DNA of 10,276 bases from Staphylothermus sp. (lineage in GTDB: Archaea > Thermoproteota > Thermoprotei_A > Sulfolobales > Desulfurococcaceae): the NCBI GenBank assembly GCA_021159785.1, contig JAGHDU010000041.1, positions 1 through 10,276 on the forward strand, read 5' to 3'. A model generated the notes under the pieces. That model was not told the origin of the DNA, made no database searches, and was given only the letters and a program-made list of their open reading frames with translations. Position numbers and translations under genes: made by a program. Positions 1 through 6,498 of this stretch are shown one piece after another. Numbering within the stretch: the first letter of the stretch is position 1; the number at the start of each line of letters is the position of its first letter.

Positions 1-45
1 GTCATATGAATATCGCCTCATATGATTTTTGTTCATATATTCCTT
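1..45 (-). promoter_or_regulatory. Possible promoter and start site of a minus-strand gene running off the left edge
   Basis: Read on the minus strand, this segment has an AT-rich TATA-like stretch (about 35-42), then a purine-rich GAGGCGAT at about 12-19, then an ATG at 3-5 with only two more bases in the window. The order and spacing suit the start of a further leftward gene beyond the edge. TCATATGA also occurs twice (2-9 and 18-25), with a related TCATATAT at 33-40. With no coding sequence visible, this is only a suggestion. Confidence 0.25.
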
Positions 46-61
46 ACAAAGAGTCTAATAA

Positions 62-85
62 ATAAATCAAACGCTAAAAACAATC
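62..85 (-). terminator. T-rich stretch after the ABC permease gene
   Basis: On the minus strand, the permease stop codon is followed within a few bases by a TTTTT run (76-80) and then by more T-rich sequence at about 58-68. Archaeal transcription commonly ends at such U-tracts without a hairpin, so this is a plausible end for the four-gene unit. No stem-loop is obvious. Confidence 0.3.
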
Positions 86-916
86 TTATACAGAAACTCC
101 TTTCTTCTTCACAAAATCCTCAGCACGCCTAACACCTGGAAAGAACAGTAAGTTATACGTCATGAGGAGAACAAATAGTAATCCAATAACTTGTAATAAT
201 CTAGAAATATCTGGTGTACCAATAACCGAGACAACCTTAACTGCTTCTATTACATAGGTTACAGGGAAAATTTTGGCAATAACTCTCAAGAACCATGGCA
301 ATATAGTGATAGGATAGTAAACACCTGAAACAAGCAACATAAATGGAGAGAGAAAACCTACAAAAGATTCTTCCTTAAGCATTAATGTAACACTTGCTAG
401 GAAAACTCCCAAACCAACTAATGGCAACATACCGATGTATACAATCAATAATATAATAAATAGCTTAAAGCCTCCAAGCCATCCCTCAAGAAACAATACT
501 GCCGGTAAAATACTAGTTAAACTAATAAATCCACTAATTATGGATGGAATCGTTAATCCATATATACTCACCCGTCTAAAACCAGGTGGTGACGCGATTA
601 TATATGGTAAAACACCCAACCACTTATAATCAACTAGAGACCAAACAATGGAATCCATAATATTGAGGCTAGAAACCAAAACACCACTAGCAACAATGAT
701 ATAGAATAATGGATTACCAACACCCATTCTCTCAGCATAAACATTCAAACTACCAAGCATAACGCCCAACCCGATCATGAAGAAAGCGAATAAATAGGGC
801 CAGAAGATCATCATGAAAGCAAATAATCTATTATTCCTCAACCACGAGAAATAGGCGTGAAGCTCTGCTCTAACAACCCTTATAATCATAGAATATTCTT
901 GCTTAAGAAAAGACAA
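86..916 (-). CDS. ABC-2 type exporter, membrane permease subunit
   Basis: This 276-residue membrane protein has six hydrophobic segments (about residues 32-57, 69-93, 118-143, 150-178, 184-207 and 238-259), the usual plan of ABC-2 permeases. The SGVYYPITILP stretch (197-207) in the fifth segment is typical of the family. It should sit in the cytoplasmic membrane as the partner of the ATPase encoded directly upstream. The start is a TTG at 914-916, immediately after the ATPase stop (TGA then TTG with no gap) and preceded by GGTGGT inside the ATPase 3' end. An ATG nine codons in (887-889) is the alternative but has no visible ribosome-binding site. The pair probably exports something (drug, lipid or small peptide); the substrate cannot be read from sequence. 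Confidence 0.9.
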   Translation of the reverse strand: MSFLKQEYSMIIRVVRAELHAYFSWLRNNRLFAFMMIFWPYLFAFFMIGLGVMLGSLNVYAERMGVGNPLFYIIVASGVLVSSLNIMDSIVWSLVDYKWLGVLPYIIASPPGFRRVSIYGLTIPSIISGFISLTSILPAVLFLEGWLGGFKLFIILLIVYIGMLPLVGLGVFLASVTLMLKEESFVGFLSPFMLLVSGVYYPITILPWFLRVIAKIFPVTYVIEAVKVVSVIGTPDISRLLQVIGLLFVLLMTYNLLFFPGVRRAEDFVKKKGVSV

Positions 917-1927
917 TCAAGCACCACCCGTGCTACTGGTTAACTTAATGAAGACGTCTTCGAGACTCGGCTCCTCGATTCTAACCTCCTTAACTCTACC
1001 TCCAATACTCCTTATTTTCTCTAGAATCCTGTGAATGATATCATCTTCTTCGCCACGATTAACAAGTATTCTAACACGATAATAATCTTCTTGAGATTCT
1101 ACAGCAAAATCATTTGAACCAAGGATCTCAGAGAATAGAGAGTCAATGAATTTCTTATCATGTTTAAGATAGAAGGCAAAGACGACAGGAACCGATCCAA
1201 CCACTATTTTCTTTAACTCCATAATACTTCCTTCAGCAATTATTCGTCCTTTGTTAATAATACCCACACGATCACAGATCAATTCAACTTCGAACATGTT
1301 ATGTGAAGTAATTAGTACGGTCTTACCTTCTTCCCTACTTAGTTTCACAAGAAGTTCTCTGATGTGTCGTGAACTAGCTGGATCCAAACCAAGTGTAGGT
1401 TCATCAAGAATCAATACAGGGGGATCGTGGAGAAGTGCTCTAGCAATACTGAGTCTAGCCTTCATACCGAGACTGAAGTCTTCATAAAACTTATCTCGAG
1501 CGCCAAGTTCTTCGAGCCCAAGTATTTTGAATAGATAGTTGATCCGTTCCTCTAATGCATCACCGTGTAAGCCATGTAATAAACCGAAATACTTCAGATT
1601 CTCATAACCAGTGAGCTTCCAAAAGAAGCCCCTCTCAACACTAAGTGAAACACCGATTACTTGCCTAACTTTTTCCGCCTCTTTTACAACATCATGCCCT
1701 AGTATGAAAGCCTTACCCTTATCTGGTAAGAGAAGCGTTGATAATATCTTAATAGTTGTTGACTTACCTGCACCATTTGGTCCAAGCAATCCATAAACTT
1801 CTCTTCTACGAACTCTAAATGAAACCCCTCTTAATGCCTCAACAATACTTTTTCTTCTCTTAAAGAACCCTCGTGCCTCTATGAATGATTTCCATAAATC
1901 TTCTGCAATTATAGCGTCAGTAGGCAA
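917..1927 (-). CDS. ABC-2 type exporter, ATP-binding subunit
   Basis: This is a complete nucleotide-binding subunit. Counting from a TTG start at 1925-1927, it has Walker A GPNGAGKST (49-57), signature FSLGMKARL (151-159), Walker B VLILDE with the catalytic Glu at 176, a LGLDP D-loop and the switch His at 209. The C-terminal extension ends with EPSLEDVF (319-326), typical of DrrA/NodI/CcmA-like exporter ATPases with a DUF4162 tail. The usual Q-loop Gln is replaced in GVSLSVERGFF, which I recall as common in this archaeal subgroup. The reading frame is open to an ATG at 1970-1972. However, a strong GGTGGTGA (1933-1940) lies five bases before the TTG and inside the longer version, so I prefer the TTG. 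The start lies about 50 bases after the upstream UPF0047 stop, and the permease follows directly. Confidence 0.93.
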   Translation of the reverse strand: MPTDAIIAEDLWKSFIEARGFFKRRKSIVEALRGVSFRVRRREVYGLLGPNGAGKSTTIKILSTLLLPDKGKAFILGHDVVKEAEKVRQVIGVSLSVERGFFWKLTGYENLKYFGLLHGLHGDALEERINYLFKILGLEELGARDKFYEDFSLGMKARLSIARALLHDPPVLILDEPTLGLDPASSRHIRELLVKLSREEGKTVLITSHNMFEVELICDRVGIINKGRIIAEGSIMELKKIVVGSVPVVFAFYLKHDKKFIDSLFSEILGSNDFAVESQEDYYRVRILVNRGEEDDIIHRILEKIRSIGGRVKEVRIEEPSLEDVFIKLTSSTGGA

Positions 1928-1932
1928 CTGTG

Positions 1933-1940
1933 TCACCACC
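1933..1940 (-). promoter_or_regulatory. Ribosome-binding site that decides the ATPase start
   Basis: The minus strand reads GGTGGTGA, close to the archaeal GGAGGTGAT consensus. It ends five bases before a TTG at 1925-1927. This favours the TTG over the ATG at 1970-1972, whose extra 15 residues (MNIYVFYYSY...) do not look like part of an ABC ATPase. Confidence 0.65.
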
Positions 1941-1976
1941 ATGTAGGAATAGTAAAATACATAGATGTTCATAAAT

Positions 1977-2360
1977 CTATGTTCCGCGAATAATTAAGTG
2001 TAGAACTCTTCGATGGTTATGTACAGGTCTTGTTTCTACAAGGAAGACATCATAACGAGGTGGTAATATCAAACCATTTGAGTCAAAGAATAATGTGTGA
2101 GTAGTCGACATAATACTTGATCTAAGGTGTTCATATGCATTACCATGCCTATAACCAGTTATAGGAACAAGTTTTTTCAAGAAGGAATCAAATACTTGAA
2201 CACGTTCCTCATCGAATACTAGGAGTCCCGGCGTAGCCCCTTTAACATGAATAGTTACCAGGCCCTTCTTTAAACTTGAGAACCTTACTTCTTCCTCGAT
2301 AATCCTCCTAAGCCTAAAGTACTTCATAGGCCCAAACGTTCTTATCTCGAAGCTAGTCAT
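1977..2360 (-). CDS. UPF0047 (YjbQ-like) protein, second of a tandem pair
   Basis: This 127-residue protein has the UPF0047 layout: an N-terminal strand-helix part, KKGLVTIHVKGATPGLLVFDEE (31-52, aligning with the region that normally carries HTSASLTINE), YRHGNAYEHLRSSI (70-83, matching the family's Y-x-H...H(I/L)K-S-S block) and a closing strand RRVLHLIIRG. The first conserved His (HTSA) is missing, while the YRH and EHLRSSI histidines (72 and 78) remain. Family members form trimers; E. coli YjbQ has weak thiamine-phosphate synthase activity, but the cellular role is unclear. The ATG at 2358-2360 overlaps the upstream gene by 8 bases (ATGACTAG), with GAAGGT just before it, which points to coupled translation. 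An upstream start at 2405 would overlap by 53 bases and add a non-homologous basic leader. Confidence 0.8.
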   Translation of the reverse strand: MTSFEIRTFGPMKYFRLRRIIEEEVRFSSLKKGLVTIHVKGATPGLLVFDEERVQVFDSFLKKLVPITGYRHGNAYEHLRSSIMSTTHTLFFDSNGLILPPRYDVFLVETRPVHNHRRVLHLIIRGT

Positions 2361-2733
2361 GTATACCTTCAAAACCAACAAGCACCTCCTTAGAGCCCTC
2401 TTCACCGCTGATATCGATAAGTACTATTCTCTTGAAAATACCAGCATCGATATCACCTTCAATAACTGGTAACACTACACTTTTACCAAACAACCCTTCC
2501 AACACAATCTTTCTCTGCTCTTCATGTTTCGCCAAGAATTCCTCCAAATCAAATAACAGGTTTGCCTCATATTCAATTAATGTCACTATACAGCCCTTTC
2601 CAGGAGCATTAACTGTTACAAATCCCTTCTTAGCCTTGTTTTTCCTAAGCCATTCTACGACATCGTCCGTAATGTCTATGGCTGTGTATCCATTGGAATA
2701 AACACTAAGCTTATCAATCAATAAGTCTATCAT
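2353..2733 (-). CDS. UPF0047 (YjbQ-like) protein, first of a tandem pair
   Basis: This 126-residue protein matches UPF0047 along its whole length: ITDDVVEWL (21-29), KKGFVTVNAPGKGCIVTLIE (35-54), DLEEFL (62-67), LFGKSVVLPVIEGDIDAGIF (81-100) and KRIVLIDISG (101-110). Two conserved elements are gone. The HTSASL His position is a Gly (GKGCIV), and the central loop that normally reads Y-x-H-N...H(I/L)K is shortened to KHEEQRKIVLEG (69-80). It therefore lacks most residues thought to form the family's active site. The ATG at 2731-2733 has GGTGA (2739-2743) five bases upstream; the frame opens at a GTG at 2740-2742, which is part of that site. It is the first gene of the leftward unit and overlaps the next, also a UPF0047 protein, by 8 bases. 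It may act only as part of a mixed complex. Confidence 0.8.
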   Translation of the reverse strand: MIDLLIDKLSVYSNGYTAIDITDDVVEWLRKNKAKKGFVTVNAPGKGCIVTLIEYEANLLFDLEEFLAKHEEQRKIVLEGLFGKSVVLPVIEGDIDAGIFKRIVLIDISGEEGSKEVLVGFEGIHD

Positions 2734-2742
2734 ATTATTCAC

Positions 2743-2794
2743 CGAATTGCATCATATATTTTTAAACAATTAATAGCCTAAATAATAATAACTG
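2743..2794. promoter_or_regulatory. Divergent promoter region between the UPF0047 pair and the amidohydrolase
   Basis: About 50 bases separate the two divergent genes. The centre reads ATATATTTTTAAACAATTAATA (2754-2775). TTTTTAAA (2759-2766) is a good TATA-like box for the rightward gene (expected start near 2788-2790). On the other strand the same bases read TTTAAAAATATAT, placing a leftward start near 2734-2736, next to the UPF0047 ATG. The two promoters therefore seem to share one AT-rich core. Confidence 0.55.
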
Positions 2795-2806
2795 GTGTAT
2801 CATGCC

Positions 2807-4129
2807 TTGACACGAATCATTATTAAAAACGCAAAGATCTGGACAGGAGATGATTTTACAGAAGCACATATCTTGATCGAGAACGATAAAATAACTGGTA
2901 TTTCAAAAACACCCTTCAAGGATGTAGATCAAGTAATAGATGCATATGGACAACCAGTTATTCCCGGCGGTATAGACATACATGCACACGTATACGATCC
3001 TGAATACGTTGAAAACGAAGACTGGGAAAGCGGGAGCCTAGCTGCGGCTTATGGAGCAATAACAACAATAATCGACATGCCCCTCAGAGTATTCGTTGAC
3101 AACAAGGATATCGCAAAGAAGAAAATAAATGAAGCATCCAAACACTCATACATAAACTACGGACTACATGCAGGGTTCATGACCGCTTCTAACAAAGATA
3201 AAATACCCGAACTAGCCGAACTAGGCATAAAGGGATACAAGATCTTCACATGCAGACCTTTCAAGGCAGAAGAAGAAACCCTACCAGAGATAATGCAATT
3301 AGTAAAAGACGTCAACGGCGTAGTAATAGCACATAGTGAAGACGACGGGCTACTAGAATTCGGGTATAAGAGATACTGCAAAAGACACGACCCCGTAGCA
3401 TATCATTTATCAAGAACCCCCTCAGCAGAAGCAGCCGCTATAATCAAGCTAGGATACTACGCATTAGAAACATTGTCAAATCTACACATAGCACACCTCA
3501 GCAGTGGTGAAGGAGTAAAAGCAATAAGATATGTTAGAAACCTAGGATTAGATGTCACAGTGGAGACCTGCCCCCACTACTTATACTTCACCAGGGAAGA
3601 CGCTGAAAAATATGGCACATATCTTAAACTAGCACCTACACTAAAATCAAGCATGGATAGAGAAGCACTATGGAGAGCACTTGCAAATGGAGAGATAGAC
3701 GCTTATGCAAGTGACAATGCACCAGCACCTAGGGAAGAGAAGGAAAAAGACATATGGGAAGCATGGGGAGGAATACCAAACCTAGAAATAATGGGACCGT
3801 TCCTATTCACATACGGAGTACTAAAGAGGATCACCAGTTTCGATAGATTCCTCGATGTATTCTCAAGAAACCCCGCAAGAATCATGGGTATCTACCCAGA
3901 GAAAGGAGAACTAGCTATCGGGAGCGACGCTGACTTAGTAATTATTGATACACGTAAACCCAGACTAATATCGGCTACAACACATCATCACAAAGTCGAT
4001 TGGACACCATGGGAAGGATTAGAACTCTATGGCGCACCAATACATGTACTGGTGAATGGCTACCCAATAATACTCGATGGAGAAATTGTAGGAAAACCGG
4101 GCAAAGGCAAATTTGTTAAGAAAAAATAA
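2807..4129 (+). CDS. Cyclic amidohydrolase of the dihydroorotase/hydantoinase/allantoinase group
   Basis: This is a full-length (about 440 residues) TIM-barrel amidohydrolase that should hydrolyse a cyclic amide using a two-metal centre. Residue numbers count from the GTG at 2795. DIHAH gives metal ligands His63 and His65, GYKIF gives the likely carboxylated Lys149, AHSED gives His180, HLSSG gives His234, and SDNAP gives catalytic Asp307. EDWESGSLAAAYGAITTIIDMP (75-96), ETCPHYLYF (257-265) and the C-terminal WTPWEGLELYGAPIH and GEIVGKPGKGKF resemble allantoinase and hydantoinase more than classic pyrC dihydroorotase. The usual His after the catalytic Asp (SDH) is Asn. I choose a TTG at 2807 because GGTG (2794-2797) lies before it; the GTG at 2795 is possible and adds four residues. 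No other pyrimidine or allantoin gene is nearby, so the substrate stays open. Confidence 0.85.
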   Translation: MTRIIIKNAKIWTGDDFTEAHILIENDKITGISKTPFKDVDQVIDAYGQPVIPGGIDIHAHVYDPEYVENEDWESGSLAAAYGAITTIIDMPLRVFVDNKDIAKKKINEASKHSYINYGLHAGFMTASNKDKIPELAELGIKGYKIFTCRPFKAEEETLPEIMQLVKDVNGVVIAHSEDDGLLEFGYKRYCKRHDPVAYHLSRTPSAEAAAIIKLGYYALETLSNLHIAHLSSGEGVKAIRYVRNLGLDVTVETCPHYLYFTREDAEKYGTYLKLAPTLKSSMDREALWRALANGEIDAYASDNAPAPREEKEKDIWEAWGGIPNLEIMGPFLFTYGVLKRITSFDRFLDVFSRNPARIMGIYPEKGELAIGSDADLVIIDTRKPRLISATTHHHKVDWTPWEGLELYGAPIHVLVNGYPIILDGEIVGKPGKGKFVKKK

Positions 4130-4153
4130 AGAGAACCCCATAATTTAAATACT
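4130..4153. terminator. Convergent AT-rich spacer between the amidohydrolase and the UPF0145 gene
   Basis: Only 24 bases separate two stop codons that face each other. The plus strand has TAATTTAAATACTTTATT at 4141-4158, which could serve as a T-rich stop signal for the amidohydrolase transcript. No stem-loop is visible. Confidence 0.25.
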
Positions 4154-4495
4154 TTATTCAACAGGTTCAACTACAACAGCTGTACCATAAGCAAGGATCT
4201 CAGCAGCACCAGACGCTACCGCAGTAGTAGCGAATCTAACACCAATAATAGCATTAGCCCCTAATTCACGAGCTTTTTGAATCATTCTATTAATAGCATC
4301 CTCACGTGCTTGAGCAAGAAGCTCTGTATACTCGGGAACCTCACCGCCAACAATATTCCTAATAGCTGCTAGAAAATCTTTTCCGATGTGCCTTGCACGT
4401 ACAACACTTCCACTTACTAATCCCAAGGCCTTAACGATCCTGTATCCAGGGATGTGCTCTGCTGTCGTAATCAAAAAGTTTTCATGTTTTGACAT
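4154..4495 (-). CDS. UPF0145 family protein (YbjQ-like)
   Basis: This 113-residue soluble protein is of normal length for UPF0145 (YbjQ, Pfam PF01906). Family hallmarks are the opening ITTAEHIPGYRIVKALG, then GSVVRARHIGKDFLAAIRNIVGGE, YTELL..AREDAINRMIQKARELGANAIIGVRF, and a closing beta strand (AYGTAVVVEPVE). Members form pentamers and were once called heavy-metal-binding; no function is established. The ATG at 4493-4495 is preceded by a clear GGTGAT (4499-4504) and, further back, a TATA-like ATATATATTAT on the minus strand (4524-4534), so it is probably transcribed alone. Its two neighbours are on the opposite strand. Despite the similar name, it is unrelated to the YjbQ-like pair at 1977-2733. 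Confidence 0.92.
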   Translation of the reverse strand: MSKHENFLITTAEHIPGYRIVKALGLVSGSVVRARHIGKDFLAAIRNIVGGEVPEYTELLAQAREDAINRMIQKARELGANAIIGVRFATTAVASGAAEILAYGTAVVVEPVE

Positions 4496-4534
4496 AATAT
4501 CACCTTGCCTAATACAATCACCGATAATATATAT
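4496..4534 (-). promoter_or_regulatory. Promoter and ribosome-binding site of the UPF0145 gene
   Basis: On the minus strand, a TATA-like ATATATATTAT (4524-4534) lies about 35 bases before the ATG. This predicts a very short leader that begins near the GGTGAT at 4499-4504. Only three bases separate GGTGAT from the ATG, which is close but usable in archaea. Confidence 0.45.
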
Positions 4535-4612
4535 GATACTGGTTAGTAATAAGGTGTTCTTAACAAAATTTAATTAATTTGAATATACTATAATAATAAT
4601 TGAAACTGATAC

Positions 4613-4653
4613 GAATTAAATATAATATTAATTCATGAGAGTCGATATAATGT
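4613..4653 (+). promoter_or_regulatory. Promoter of the four-helix membrane protein gene, TATA box inside an inverted repeat
   Basis: GAATTAA (4613-4619) and its exact inverse TTAATTC (4628-4634) flank an ATATAATA core. The TATA-like stretch centres near 4621, so transcription should begin near 4647-4650. That would make the ATG at 4654 essentially leaderless, which fits the lack of any GGTG before it. Confidence 0.4.
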
Positions 4654-5193
4654 ATGGTTGAGAGTAAAATATTGCTGTATAATGTTCTTGCAGGAATAAT
4701 TACTGGTTTCGTAGTTTCTATAGTATTGTATTTTTCTCCATTAGAAAGATTTAATGAGTTCGTATATCAACTAACGTTAAAACAATTGATCATTAATGGA
4801 GTACCATCTGATCAAGCTGCTAGAATTGCAAATGAGACGTTATCCATGTTGAAAAACATTGAATGGATTTATCCCTTGGGATCGATTCTAAATATGTTCT
4901 TCTTAAGCATAATACTTGGAATTATACATGATTATATTATAAGGAAAACTAGTATGAAGCCGGCATTAGCTTCAATTATCACGGGTTTAATTCTATTGTT
5001 GGTTTTTCAAATAATACCATTGATGCTGGTATCGGTTCTCTTTGGTAACTGGTTTCTCGAACTATATAGTGAATATATTGGTTTCCACATACAAATAATA
5101 ATGACCTTAATCTATACGGCATTTCTTGTTATTTTTACATCATTTAAAGGACCGTGGTCTAAACTATTAGAGTCCAAGCCAAGGATCTACTAA
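4654..5193 (+). CDS. Membrane protein of unknown function, four predicted helices
   Basis: I do not recognise the family. The 179-residue product has four hydrophobic segments (about 8-27, 74-94, 104-129 and 143-163). Between the first two lies a polar stretch of about 45 residues (29-73, with PLERFNEF and VPSDQAARIANETLSML) that looks helical and probably sits on one face of the membrane. The short C-terminal tail is basic (KGPWSKLLESKPRIY). No catalytic or metal motif is visible. The ATG at 4654 is chosen because it starts the frame and is close to the predicted transcription start; there is no ribosome-binding site. Its last 27 bases overlap the 3' end of the convergent MFS gene. A general archaeal membrane-anchored or accessory protein is the safest description. 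Confidence 0.75.
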   Translation: MVESKILLYNVLAGIITGFVVSIVLYFSPLERFNEFVYQLTLKQLIINGVPSDQAARIANETLSMLKNIEWIYPLGSILNMFFLSIILGIIHDYIIRKTSMKPALASIITGLILLLVFQIIPLMLVSVLFGNWFLELYSEYIGFHIQIIMTLIYTAFLVIFTSFKGPWSKLLESKPRIY

Positions 5194-6342
5194 TCTTGAT
5201 CTCCTGTACTTTGCAATAATTAATAGAATAATAGAGGTTATAATCATTAGAGCACTTGTCAACAAAATGTAGAATAAATTGGTACTAATAAATGTAGGTG
5301 CAAGCATTAAGACAATTAACCCACCAATACTAGACATAGTAACCCTTATACCAGCAGCTAATGCTTGAAGTCTTCCTGGAAGACGTCTTGATAGAAGCAT
5401 TGTGTATCCCTGGTCGAGGAAGGGAAAGGCTGGAATTAACCATATTAAAATAGCTAGTAGTCCCCAGCTATAGTAAAGTGTTGTTATACATGCTAGTTCC
5501 ATGATAGAACCGATAAGTGCTACAGTTAATGGATTTATCTTATCGGATAAGACACCAGCAATTGGTCTTACAATTGCTCCTAGGATAGCAGGTAATAATG
5601 TTAGCATTATGCCGAATACTTCTGGGGAACCAGCTATGTCCCTGAGTCTAAGTGAATAGTTTCCGAAAAACAAGTTTATACCAGCTAATACAAGTGATCC
5701 AGCAAAGAATACGTAAGCTACCGTCTTTATGCCCAGAAATACTTCCTTTAAGTCAGCTTCACCACCTATTGCTGTCTTTGGAAAAACAGATAGTGCTATT
5801 ATTATCGATATAGCATAGATAATAGATACAAGTATAAAGCAAGTTCTTATACCCGTAATGGGAACGAGATATCCAGCGATTGGTCCTCCAAGACCCCAAC
5901 CTAGGGTCGCATAGGTCATAAAATACCCGTAGGATCTACCACTACTATTTGTAGCGTGAAGTAATGCACCCATAATAATTGATTGGGAAATACCATTCAT
6001 CGCCCAATAAATACCAGCTAATATTGGCAAATAACTTATTTCTAATATACCCATTAACCCTAGTGGAATCATCCCCAACATACTCAGACCAAGTACTTTT
6101 TTACGTCCAATAATATCGCCTATACTCCCTCCAATAACACTCACTATTGAGGGCAGTGTTTCGGATGCAATTAATACAGTCATAAACGTGTAGTCATATC
6201 CTAAAACGGTTTTCACATAATCACGTGTGAGTAACATATACATACCGATAACTATGTTTAGTAGGAAATTACTTATATTGAAACCAGTAAGCCAATTAAT
6301 TGATCCAAGCTTATTTCTCCCTAAATTAGTCACTTGTTTCAC
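5167..6342 (-). CDS. Major facilitator superfamily transporter
   Basis: This 391-residue protein has about 12 hydrophobic segments in two halves, the normal size for MFS. Motif A is clear between helices 2 and 3 (GGSIGDIIGRKK, residues 71-82). A second, weaker version of the loop, with GVLSDKINP, begins the C-terminal half after helix 8. The basic tail KYRRSRLVDPWLGL follows the last helix. It should move a small solute across the cytoplasmic membrane, driven by an ion gradient; substrate and direction cannot be told. The GTG at 6340-6342 is preceded by GGCGGTGA (6347-6354), four bases away; a second GTG three codons downstream also follows a GGTGA. It is transcribed alone, divergent from the DUF498 gene and convergent with the four-helix protein gene. 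Confidence 0.88.
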   Translation of the reverse strand: MKQVTNLGRNKLGSINWLTGFNISNFLLNIVIGMYMLLTRDYVKTVLGYDYTFMTVLIASETLPSIVSVIGGSIGDIIGRKKVLGLSMLGMIPLGLMGILEISYLPILAGIYWAMNGISQSIIMGALLHATNSSGRSYGYFMTYATLGWGLGGPIAGYLVPITGIRTCFILVSIIYAISIIIALSVFPKTAIGGEADLKEVFLGIKTVAYVFFAGSLVLAGINLFFGNYSLRLRDIAGSPEVFGIMLTLLPAILGAIVRPIAGVLSDKINPLTVALIGSIMELACITTLYYSWGLLAILIWLIPAFPFLDQGYTMLLSRRLPGRLQALAAGIRVTMSSIGGLIVLMLAPTFISTNLFYILLTSALMIITSIILLIIAKYRRSRLVDPWLGL

Positions 6343-6346
6343 CGCT

Positions 6347-6354
6347 TCACCGCC
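6347..6354 (-). promoter_or_regulatory. Ribosome-binding site of the MFS gene
   Basis: The minus strand reads GGCGGTGA, four bases before a GTG start at 6340-6342. A second GGTGA overlaps the GTG itself and would serve another GTG at 6331-6333, so the start could be three codons later. Confidence 0.5.
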
Positions 6355-6466
6355 TTAACCTCGATGATATTGCTTTATTTCTTTGCATAATATGCTGAAG
6401 TAATATTAAGAATTAACGCAACAAGAATATATAGTGCCAGTATGATGTCTTTTTGAAACAATATCG

Positions 6467-6490
6467 CTTATAATCCTCGACAAAAGGTGA
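6467..6490 (+). promoter_or_regulatory. Promoter and ribosome-binding site of the DUF498 gene
   Basis: CTTATAAT (6467-6474) resembles a TATA box, and GGTGA (6486-6490) lies eight bases before the ATG at 6499. The two signals conflict slightly: a start about 26 bases after this TATA would give a leaderless message that skips the GGTGA. A weaker T-rich box at 6450-6459 would include it. Confidence 0.4.
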
Positions 6491-6498
6491 ATATGGTT

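Noticed and set aside
1977..2405. Longer version of the second UPF0047 gene that starts at 2405
   Set aside because: The added 15 residues are basic and lack family similarity, and they overlap the upstream gene by 53 bases; the ATG at 2360 fits family length and coupling better.
2432..2701. Plus-strand open frame of 89 codons inside the first UPF0047 gene
   Set aside because: It is antisense to a gene with clear family motifs; its composition is rich in Ser and Asn, as expected for a shadow frame.
6385..6395. Short palindrome GCATA-A-TATGC upstream of the MFS gene
   Set aside because: Five-base arms are expected often by chance in AT-rich DNA, and it does not sit at a clear TATA box.
6363..6449. 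GATGAT, CTGA and ATGATG boxes suggesting a C/D box guide RNA
   Set aside because: The box spacing is wrong (about 25 bases from C to D'), the boxes are imperfect, and there is no final CTGA or closing stem.
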